This document shows, in pieces, positions 41,150 to 52,400 of a DNA stretch of 64,000 nucleotides (positions are counted from its first letter, which is position 1; the number at the start of each line of letters is the position of its first letter). The notes under the pieces were generated by a model that worked only from the letters and a program-made list of their open reading frames with translations, was not told the origin of the DNA and made no database searches. The translations under genes were made by a program, and so were the position numbers. Source of the DNA: Nymphaea colorata (lineage: Eukaryota > Streptophyta > Magnoliopsida > Nymphaeales > Nymphaeaceae); the NCBI RefSeq assembly GCF_008831285.2, contig NC_045138.2, positions 16,711,934 through 16,775,933 of the forward strand, in the 5' to 3' direction.

Positions 41150-43110
41150 AGATTAGAAGGCCTTTGTTTGCATAGAAATAGGTAGATTAATATCATGCGT
41201 CATGCTTATTGCACTTTCAACAAATGCTTGCTTTTAGTAATCTCATTATGGTGGGGTATGCGAACAAACAACCATTTAAAGGATCCATATTTAATGAGGA
41301 TGTTGAAACTAGGGTTAGGATAAGATGAAATCAATCTAATTCATTATCCCTTAATTCCACAATATATATGGTTAGGGTAAGAAGGGCGGCAACCACTGTT
41401 ACAGTATAGTCCATAAAATGTTAAAAATGACAAAGAGAGACTCTTGGCACACGACTTTAAATATACTGTAAATGTTACTGTCATGCTCTGTTTGTTACAA
41501 TGAGTAGCAAACTTAATAATAGGCAATGATTTAGTTAACTGTGAACATATTATTTACTTGTTTCTCAGAAGTCACATGTGTGGAAAAAATGATCACAGAT
41601 TGTACCATCTCCCTAATATAGTGGCAATCTACCTCTATATGCTTTGTCCTCTCGTGAAACACCAGATTATTGGCTATGTGAGTGATTGCTTTGTTGTCAT
41701 AATACATCTTTATAAGCAAAGGGACAATCACTCTTAGGCTAATAAGTATGAATTTGATCCAAGTCATTTTTGCTGTAGTCTGAGCCATGAGCCATAATCC
41801 TGTACTTAGATTCAGCACTAGATCTGCCAACAACAGTTCGCTTCTTGTTTCTCCATGGTACTAAGTTCTCCAACAAAAACACATAAACCAAAGGTAGACT
41901 TTTTGTCTTCAACAAAATCTGCATCTATGAATGCCTCAACCTCGACGGAAGTTCTCCTCTTAAAAGTTAAGCCTTTCCCAGGTGAGAACAACTATAAAAG
42001 GTAAGATAATGTGTACTTTGAGACCTACAGGTAATTGGGGTAGGTTCCCCATTATGTTAGAACATAGAACTTATAATCTCAAAAGTCCTCCAAACCCTTT
42101 GATTAATAGAATTGGATTAAATCTAGGTTTAATGAGAATAACTATAAAAAATAGAATAATATATGCTTTGAGAAGAGGTAATTGGGGTAGGTGCCGTGTT
42201 AGAATTGGTAATATCAAAAGGCCTCCCGACTCTTTGATTAATAGACTTGATTTATACAACATGACTTTTACATAATTGATGGCTGAAACATTTTTGACAG
42301 TCCACAATCAAGCAAGTTATTCTTAGGGATGAGATAATTGGAACCAAGCTTTTCAATGAAATGGCTACTGCAATGTCTTAACCAACTATGCCAAAGATTT
42401 GACTTATCACATTTAAAGTCCCTAAGAGGACATTCAAAGAATGTTGGAGATTGGAGATTACTTTGACAAACTGGTAAAAGGTTTTGATTGATCAATCGAC
42501 TGAAGCATTGTAGAAGCACTTGACGGAAGTATGTCACTAGACAAACCAAGCACTGCTGCAGCAGTGTCAATGACCATAGAAGAAATACCCTTCTTGTTTA
42601 CGGCTCTTTACTGCACTGCTCATTCACACCACTTGTAGTGTCCAACTAGTATCAAACTCTACTTTGGCATTATGGAACGAAAGAGATGCTGGGTTGGTAA
42701 AGGCTTTGCAGTGAGACAAATATAATGAGGGCTTTAAATCTTTTTGAAACACATATATGTTTCTCTCATCTGAAGATCCTTGACATAAGATACAGGAGGT
42801 GTAAATTCGATTGAAACATCATTATCATCAATAAACTTGAAATAGAAACAATGTTTTCCTTAATATTAGGAAGGTGAACATTGGAGAGTTTGAAAGTGGA
42901 ATTTTGCATAGGAACAAGGAAATTTTCCATATGAGCAACAAGATGTCTCTAGTGGCTATACTATTTCTGCCATAATAAGTATTAGGATTTAGCAGCTTGC
43001 TAACATCACCTGCAACATGGGATATATAGCTGTATGAGCTGCACATTTCAATTGCAACAGTTAATTTCCTTCTATTTTGTGAATGAAATAGTTTGATTGA
43101 AATCTGCATG
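41150..43110 (-). pseudogene. Scrambled Ty1/copia relic
   Basis: On the minus strand, pieces related to the two copia elements further right can be read in several frames with stops. A protease-region piece (about 43070-42970, SHVAGD for HVTGD) and its downstream KFIDDNDVSIEFTP stretch (about 42840-42780) come first. A GAG-pre-integrase-like LWHSWLRHCSS follows (about 42400), then RNase H pieces (41924-41531, with YYDNKAITHIANN and RTKHIEVD). Last is an integrase piece (about 41275-41150, FVESAISMTHDINLP). Integrase thus lies downstream of RNase H, the reverse of copia order, so the relic is rearranged or is two nested remnants. No LTRs were found. Confidence 0.65.
41983..42250. repeat. Diverged tandem duplication inside the copia relic region
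   Basis: Two units of roughly 130-150 bp share GGTAATTGGGGTAGGT, the tail CTTTGATTAATAGA and the head CTATAAAA. They do not resemble the copia coding sequence on either side. Confidence 0.55.
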
Positions 43111-43406
43111 GTTTGTTCCTGTTTCTCTTTCACATGCATCATATTCGGGGAGGAGCTCTTTCTCTCTCTCTTTAGTAAGTGGCATGTATTACTTGCATGG
43201 GTATTTGACATCATTTTAAAATATTTATATGTTCCAAATCAAGGAAGTTTCTCTTTTTTTGGTTTTTCTTTATTATTGTGATTGAATGTCTCTGTGTTCT
43301 TGCAGATATTTTCTTTTGATTTTGTAGTACTATTATAATCGATATTTCTGAAAGTCCTATTCATGTATTGACAGGACCGTTATCTCGCTCCATCAATTTT
43401 GGCTTT

Positions 43407-46400
43407 ATGGGCTCATATCATGATCTTCCATTTGAAATTGGGCAGCTAGCAGAATCAAAGTCTTTCATGAAAGGATATCGTGGTGCATGGTTTCGTTGTC
43501 AGGTTGTTTTCATTTTAGGTCTTGCAAATTTTTATAATTGATCATTATATTGATGCCATATTGGCATGCATTAGTTGTAGTATCATGTCTCTGTGTTTCT
43601 TTGATACTAATAAAAAAATTGGTCTCTGAAAGCTGTATGTTTAGATTGGCATTAACTTTTTCTACTATTTATTTTTCCTTTTAACTTTCTTGTTCTTCAG
43701 ATCAAAGAGAGTGCTGAAAGACAAGGACATGCATCATATGCTATGGAGTATTTTGATTTCCCTGATGAGAGTATGTCTGGTTCCAACTTTTGGATTTTGT
43801 AGTTTTGGGTTCATCTATATTGACTTCAGTATCAACTTGGGTCTGGTAGTGAAAATAGTTTTTGGGCTATGTAATTTATCTTCTGCAATTCCAATGGGCA
43901 TAATGATTCTGTGATTATCTTTGATTGCCTTTTTCAAGTTTATGTTTGAAGTTATAATGTTATATATCTAATTGGTCTAATGTCTAGAGTGATTATGTGT
44001 GTTGGTGTTGCAGAGGTTGGTTGGATGAGACTATATCAAAAGCCTCACAAATCTAAGGGTGGTCTCCAACAAAACAAATTACAATTGATGATTCGACCAT
44101 GCTTCCCTAAATCTTATCTTGAAAGCGAAGCACCAAATCTGGATAATATTTCAGAAGTGGTGGTCGTTTATAGAGACACATGGAAAGTGGGAGATCATGT
44201 TGATTGGTGGTATGAAGGTTGTTATTGGACTGCTCGAATTACTGACTTGCTTGGGAGTGACAAAGTTAAGGTGCATGTCTAGTCATAATAACTTTGTGCA
44301 CGTTATTTATGGTGATCAAGCTGATTACAAGTGATTGAAGCACTTGCATGATTAAATGATCTTTTGGATTTGCCTGGCGAACCTTTTATTTGAGAATTTT
44401 ACCTCGCAAGACCAAAGGTTCAGTTGCTGAACATTTATGTCCACTTTAGAATTATGCTTTCCGTACATTAATGATCTGCCTATTTCAGTCAATGTTTAAT
44501 TAGACCATTTGAAAAACCTGTCATATGAATACCACAGCCTTTTTCTGCTTCAATCAAATTGAGTAACTCTTATTTCTAGGGTTGTGCACTCATGACAAGA
44601 TAAAAGGGGATTCAATCCAATAGATTAAGCAAGCAGATCTGCACTGAGTAATGTTTTATTGCCGAACAGATATTTTTTTTTATGACAACCAAAGGAGAGA
44701 CTGGGGCAGGAGCCAGGATGGCATCCGAGGGATGAAAATAAAGGTAAATCAACAGGATGAAACCAGAAGTAGGTGATGACCGTCATGTGAGCAGACAATA
44801 AATTAGGGCAAATGTGATGAATAGAAGAGACAACAACCAGATTGAGATTAAAGAACAAAAGTCAAGGGAGAAAGAAGATCAGAAAGAGTTACTGGAACTC
44901 CAAGGACACGCCTTTTAGATTCCAATTCAGTCCAAGGCCCATATGTGCTCTGAACAAATGTGAGAATCTCCAGAAATAATCACTGCAGAAAGACAGGGAG
45001 TAGGAACAGGATAAAGTTGACGAGCTGCATGTCACAGGCTTTCTTGGTGTGGGTAGGATGAATTATTTATATTCAAGGGAGACACACTTATGGACATCTT
45101 TACTAAATAGTAAATACCCATAAATATAGTGGGTATTTACAACCACGTATATACAATAAGAAAAACAGATTACGTCCAAATAAAGGATCCAGACCCAAAT
45201 TATAAGCTGATTCTAAGTGGCTTAGCTGTATTTTTCTTTTTCTCTTGTCCATTTAACATGGTCAAGTGTGATTTTTGTTGTTGTTTTCATTTTACATGGT
45301 AGGACTCTTGGATAGCGAATTATGGTCCCTCTAAGATGGACCGTTCATAAATTGTAGCTTTCCCTCCCTCTAAGATGGACCGTTCATAAATTGTAGCTTT
45401 CCCAGATGATTGATGTTAGGTACTTGCTTGTGCAGGATTGATGTTATGGTCCATGAAAGTGTAAAGTCTTCATGAGACCATGTTCCTATTTAGTAGGCAC
45501 TTGCGGTGCTTCACTTGTTTGTGTGAGTGTGGTGAGGCATGTGGTTGACGTGGTCAAGGGGGTTATTAGTGTGATATCTTTTATGATACCTGTTAATTTG
45601 CAAGCAACATTGAACATACAATCTGCAACTTCTTTGGTAAATAAAAGTGGGCTATAGATGAATTTAATAGTAGATCCTGCCTTTTTTCTCCCTTTACCTG
45701 AGGAAATTAAATTTTGCTGTTATATCGTAGTTTTTTTTACATTTATTTAATGCTATTTCATCTCTTAAGAATAAGAACAAGCTTTGACTGACATGCACAA
45801 ATTGAATTTTGTCCTTGGTTGCATTTGATTTTTTTAAATAGAAGGAATCACCATTTGGTTGCAAGTTACAATTATTCTGCAGTCACTACAATTGATTAGG
45901 TCATGTATATTTTGTCCCTTCGGCAGGTTGCTTTACTTGAATCTCCACTTGGAGAAGGCGGCTCATATGAAGCACTGTGCAAGGACTTGAGGCCTTCGTT
46001 AGATTGGTCTCCTGATGATGGCTGGACAGTGCCCAAAGCCAAAGTAAGCACGATATTTGGTTGAAGCATTAAATCAATATGTTTTCCCAATATTCTTTGC
46101 ATTTATTTTATTATTTTGAACATGCTTTCTAATCCTCTTTGTCTTTAGTCTGTTTTCAGTCACTCATCTTTGATTCCATTAGTTCTCTTAAATAATTATT
46201 TTTTGTGGATTCAAGATTCTTTTCACACACATGAGATCTATCTTTCACATTGTGATGCTTCTTGAAGCTAAAAAATCTAGAAGATTAGATTTTTCATTGT
46301 CCAACCATGAAAAACATTAGGAATTCCTTATATGACTTAAGAGTTTGGAGGTGATCTTGTAATGACTAAATCCGAAGCTAGCTCAAATTTGTGGTTTGGT

Positions 46401-49400
46401 AGATCTCAACCTTACCACAAGGACTTGCTTCATTCATGCTTCAAAGGCGATAAACTGAAATACCAGGCTTAAGTGCGCATAATGTCAGTCTTTCTCAAAA
46501 TGTATGTCGCACAGATACCTGTGATCTGCCAATTACACCTGTCGGTATGTGGGTACGACTGTATTTTAAAACTTAATTTTATATTTTTCAAGTTTATATT
46601 TTTTTTATTTAAGTTTGATTTTTCCTTTATTTTTTATTTCCCTTCTACCTAGATTCTATGTTTTCTTCTCATTTTTCTTTAATTTTGAGAATTTTTGGAT
46701 ATATTTGCATATTCTGTCGTACCCCGTAACTAGATTTTCTAAAAGCGCCAGACCTGGACCTGCTTTGCCGTACCTATACCCATACCCATGTGTCTTAGCT
46801 CAAAATCTTCAAGATGTGGCTTTTTTCAAATTTTCCTTTCTTTTTTATTTCCCTTCTACCTAGATTCTATGTTTTCTTCTCATTTTTCTTTCATTTTGAG
46901 AATTTTTGGATATATTTGCATACTCTGTCATACCCCGTAACTAGATTTTCTAAAATCGCCAGACCTGGACCTGCTTTGCCGTACCTGTACCCATACCCAT
47001 GTGTCTTAGCTCAAAATCTTCAAGATGTGGCTTTTTTCAAATTTTCCTTTCTTTTTTATTTCCCTTCTACCTAGATTCTATGTTTTCTTCTCATTTTTCT
47101 TTCATTTTGAGAATTTTTGGATATATTTGCATACTTTGTCGTACCCCGTAACTAGATTTTCTAAAATCGCCAGACCTGGACCTGCTTTGCCGTACCTGTA
47201 CCCATACCCATGTGTCTTAGCTCAAAATCTTCAAGATGTGGCTTTTCTCAAGTCATTTCCAAGTAATTCTAGATTCAATAGTTGAATGCTAAAAATGCTG
47301 TATCTGAGTCTTCCTGCTTGAGATGTGACATTTAAACATTAAATCTGGAAAAATCACCTGCCTTTTAAGCTTTTTTTCTTTTTGACTCTTAAGAGTGTTA
47401 TATACCGTGATGTAAATAGTGGTTTGGGTCAGACATTATATTAATTCATTATGGATGAGGTAGGTACAAGCGGATTCCCAGTCTGTGGATATATGTAATA
47501 AACCATTTAGAAACAAGTGTCTGTGCATTAAACATCAAATTTAAGAGTTGAATAGGGCTTGGCACCATTTGCAATAACACCTCTATTTAAATTTTAAACC
47601 AAATGACAGCATTGATTTGATAGATTGAAGTTTGCCCCATAAGCTGCTTTCGTTCAAAACCTGAAAAGATCCAGAACAAGGTAGTGGCATAGGTATTTTT
47701 GCAATCTATTTCCTACAAGTATAGTAGAGATAAGAATACTCTAATCTTGCATATAAATGATCAACTACGTTCTTTTCCTCTTAAAGAAAACACACATGTT
47801 GGACCTTAGGTAGGAACCTTCACAGGTTGCATGTTTGGTTGGACTTCAACTTCCTTGTGTTTGATCCAATTGTATTTGTTGTAGTCATGTTCTGACTCAA
47901 GATCAGGCTTGGAATGAAATTTTGAAAACCAATTCCAGGTCTAAGTACCTTAAGGTTCAAGTTTCTACATGTAGAATAGAGTAATCAGGTTGACTTTCTA
48001 TCAGTCTTTGTAGTTGGATTCAAAACTAATATGGATGCAATTAGTAGTTGATCTTATTTGTTTACTATAGCCCCCTAATTAATAATGAGTCAGTCGGATA
48101 TTGGATGAACCTGATCCAGTTGGCAGCCCCAACCCTAAGCATGCTTTGATACCATTTGTAACACCCATTCCAATACCATCTTTTGTACCTGGTTTGGTGA
48201 ACTCAAACCTATGTCTGCAGCTTCTTTTGATTGAGCATCAAAGGTTAACCTACATGTAAGACAGCAGTTAGATTCATATATGTATGCCTATGGATATCAT
48301 TCAGTACAGGGTATTTTCAAGTCATTGTCACATATATGTTATGAACAAATCCCTGTTAAGAATGCGCTCCTTTGCCTGTTGGGATCTAAATTCAAAACTG
48401 AAGATTGTTTCTTATCATATATGAACACTTGTCTTCAAGAGACGCGAGCATCCAGTCTGGCAGATCCCAACATTTGTAGCTTGCTTAAGTTTGGCTCCCA
48501 AAAGGAGTACAAACCAGAACCTAAGGCAGTTTATGTGTGGAAATTCATGGAGACCACTAGATCTTGCAGATGTGGAATTATTTCTGTTGTTCTCATGCAC
48601 AAGTTATTACTGATTAACTCTTCTTGAGACTTCATGCTCTTGCAGACCTTAAGTCTAGGAATTGGATATGCCTCTGTCTTGGATTTGAGGAGAACCATCC
48701 TAAAATGTTTTGGTGGGTCTGACCAGTGATATGGCTTGCTTTCATTTAACACCCAGAAGGACTTGAAATTAGAATGGAAGATAACTGTTAGGTTTTAAGT
48801 ACATGAGGATATCATCTATTGGGAATTTGCTAGATATGTGAAATTACTGCTAAGTCGTCTTCATATACAAAATGTTACACTTACATCCTCGGTCCTTTTT
48901 GAATATGCTTTCAATTACATATAGTGGCAGTAACTTTTACATATTTGATGTATCGTTTGAACTTTGAATTATTGACATAGTAATGATCTTTCGAATTTTG
49001 TATGTGGAACAAGTAAACTATTATCTCTGAAACTCGTCTATGAGACTAGGCAAGTTAGATGTCTTAGGAAATACTTGCACAATCTGCTCCATTCATTCAT
49101 TATCCATGGAGCAACTTCTCTGGAAAGTTGTCTCTAAAAACTAAAAAGCATATATAGCCCATTTTCAATAAAATGCTTCTCGGTTGTAATAATAACAAGA
49201 ATGGTAAATACTAATATTAGCCTGAAATTTTTTTTTTATTTGTGTTCTCTTCATTCGATGCTTTCAGCTTGGTTAATTTCTTTCTGAACTCATTTGTTGC
49301 CATTGTTGACTTTGGCCATCGTTTACTCTTGAATAGAACATCTCCACTTGCTTCCCATGATCATGCGAAAACCTTCCTTTCTCTTTTGTGTAAGAATCTT

Positions 49401-52400
49401 CACAAAGTACTCGTCTCTCCGTATGCAAAACAGATATGTTGAGAAGAGAGGATGAAAGAAGACGATGGAGGAAAGGGAGCAGCCGGCTTAACACAGCCCT
49501 GCGTTCCTTAATCTTTAATAAAAGAATAACCCTAATAGGTTACAACAGATTTGTACATAAAAGGATAAAAAATTACAAGAGAGCCACCGCCTAGTAACTT
49601 TAGGCGTGTGGATATAAGGAGAATGGATCGGGTCTGAACAGACCCGATCCCCATACGCTAACAGCTCCCCTCAAGTTGTGCATGAGATTTGATCATGCAC
49701 AACTTGTTCTTCAAATCCCAAAAATGCTGCCCTGTGAGACCTTTGGTAAAAAGATCAGCTATCTGTTCATTGGTAGATATATAAGTAGGCAAGATCTCGG
49801 CTTCTTCAACCTTCTGTCGAATGAAATGTTGATCAATCTCTATATGTTTGGTGCGATTATGCAAAATGGGATTGAAAGCAATTTTTATCGCACTTTGATT
49901 GTCACATAGTAATGATGACCGAACAATAGGAAGACTGAGCTCCCCAAGTAAATGACGTAACCATGACGCTTCAGCCGTCCCTGCAGCCATTGCTCTATAT
50001 TCTGCCTCAGTGCTAGATCGTGCAACAGCACGCTGCTTCTTACTGCTCCAACAAATGAGATTAGAATCAAGAAAGAGACAGAAACCTGAAACTGATCGTC
50101 GGTCATCGGGATCGCCTGCCCAGTCGGCATCAGTATATGTATATATGCTATGTCCAAGAGAAACATTGGAACATTTGGTGTAGACTAGTCCATCTCCAAG
50201 AGTAGCTTTGAGATACCGTAGGATCCGCTTAGCAGCATCCATATGTCCTTCAGTGGGTGCATGCATGAACTGAGAAATCTGATTTACAGCATATACTATG
50301 TCTGGGCGAGTAAAGGTAAGGTATTGTAACATACCAACAATGCTGCGATAGAATGTGGGATTGAAATATGCAGCAGTTCCATCAGATGCAGTCAATTTAG
50401 TATTCAGAACACTGGGGGTAGTGATGGGTTTGCAATTAGTCATACCTGCCCTATCCAAAACATCAAGGGTATACTTGTGCTGTGTAAGAGTCAAACTATC
50501 ATTTGTCCTGTCAAGTTCAACACCCAAAAAATATCGTAATTCTCCTAGATCCTTCATCTTGAACTCTTGCTTCAACATACCTTTAACATAAGATATATGT
50601 GAAGAAGAATTCCCAGTTATAACAATATCATCAACATAGATAAGTAACCAGGTGGTAGCTTCTCCAGTGCGATAGATAAACAAAGAGTGATCGAGAGAGC
50701 TTCGGAGAAAACCAATTTGTTGTATGTGATGAGAAAAACGATCAAACCATGACCTAGAAGCTTGCTTCAACCCATATAGAGACTTGTGTAATTTGCAAAC
50801 CCATTTTTGAGAATCATGAGTAGTGTAGCCAGGAGGTTGCTCCATGTATACCTCTTCCTTAAGAATTCCATGAAGAAAAGCATTTTTGACATCTAACTGA
50901 TAGAGAGGCCATCCATACGAGACTGCAAGAGAAATAATGACACGGATTGTTCCCATCTTGATGACTGGACTGAATGTTTCATCATAATCTTCCCCATATT
51001 GCTGAGTGAAACCGCGCGCCACAAGTCGTGCTTTATACCGATCAATGCTACCATCTGGTTTATATTTCAGTTTATAAACCCATTTGGATCCCACAACATT
51101 CTTATCAACTGGACGAGGGACAATCTGCCAAGTCTGACATTCATGCAAGGCTGCCATTTCCTCATTCATTGCTTCAACCCAACATTTTTCCTTACTCGCA
51201 TTGTGATAAGATGTTGGTTCCACCCTTTTGCTGACTTCTGTCATAAACAGCTGAAAATCCAAAGAAAAACTGTTATAGCTCACCCATCTATCAATAGGAT
51301 GTCGCACGCGTTGTGATTGGCGTGGAACTGCAGTAGGAACTGATCGCCTAGAATACACCAGGCCTGAGAACCGATTAAGCATAGGTGGCTCACTGGGCTG
51401 AGAAGATGAAGGCACGCTGTCCAAGGAAGTAGTGCTGCTCAAGGAACTACTTACAGATGTCTCGGGCTCATTAACAACTTTCTCATTGTGCTCAGTCAAC
51501 ATTGCTGCCCCTTGTCTTAAGATTTCAGCATGAAGCCAAGTATCATAAACTTCATTTTTGTCCTTGAGTGTCACAAAAGTAGCCTTGGGATCCTGTAACC
51601 TGTTCTCATCAAATACAACATGCCGTGAAATATGTACACGCCCAGTTTTAGGATTGTAACACCTATAACCCTTGTAATTTTCTGCATACCCTATAAATCT
51701 ACATAAAACAGCACGATCTTGAAATTTGTTTCGCAAGGAAACATCAACATGCACATAGCACACACATCCAAAAACACGCAACTCCTCATAACGTGGCTGC
51801 TCTTGGTGTAAAAGAAAAAATGGTGATTTTCCATCAAGCAAAGCCAATGGCAATCGATTTATAACATGTACAGCCGTATGGAAAGCCTCGGTCCACAATG
51901 TCATAGGTAAGTCTGTTTCATGCATCATGCTAAGTGCACTTTCAACAATATGCCTATGTTTCCTTTCAGCAATTCCGTTTTGCTGAGGTGTATGCGGACA
52001 TGAAATTTGTCTAGTGATCCCATTATCTAGTAAGTACTCAGTAAATTCATTAGAAATAAATTCACCACCACCATCACATTGAAAATGCACAATATTACTG
52101 GAATATTTATTTTGAACTAAGGCATGAAATTGAGTGAATAGGCGAAAAACTTCTGATTTGTGTTTCATGAAATGGATCCAAGTATATCGGGAATATGAGT
52201 CAACAAAAATGACATAGTATCTACTCCCAGAAGAAGAAGGAACTGGAGCAGGCCCCCAAACATCAGAATATATGGTGTCAAAAACCTTTGGAGCTCTTTT
52301 ATTTATTAATTGAAAAGGAAGGGCATGGCTCTTACAGATATGACAACTCGAGCACATGCTGGACTCACTGACAGAACTCAGACTGGACTTATCTAAGAGC

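Larger units (their letters stand above)
31802..43374. other. Intergenic region between PSMG4 and the Agenet gene
   Basis: Apart from the TIR elements, the copia relic and the CACTA-like terminus listed separately, this holds only short unassigned frames. A GC-rich open stretch at 35903-36367 (plus; first ATG well inside) is Pro/Ser-rich without a known domain. At 38039-38200 an approximately 82-bp segment beginning ATGCTCTCCAAAGAG is tandemly duplicated. Stretches at about 36.6-37.7 and 38.8-40.7 kb are plain AT-rich DNA in which I see nothing. Confidence 0.45.

Noticed and set aside
41982-42307. Plus- and minus-strand ORFs over the duplicated segment
   Set aside because: They follow the diverged tandem duplication and match no copia domain.
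46630-47262. Could the 211-bp repeats be a CRISPR array or a satellite centromere?
   Set aside because: There are only three whole-unit copies with no spacers, in a plant intron; they are a local duplication.
46814-47285. Two identical 86-codon ORFs that look like a tandem gene family
   Set aside because: They are readings of the 211-bp tandem repeat, which is T-rich and stop-poor; the proteins are Phe-rich low-complexity sequence.
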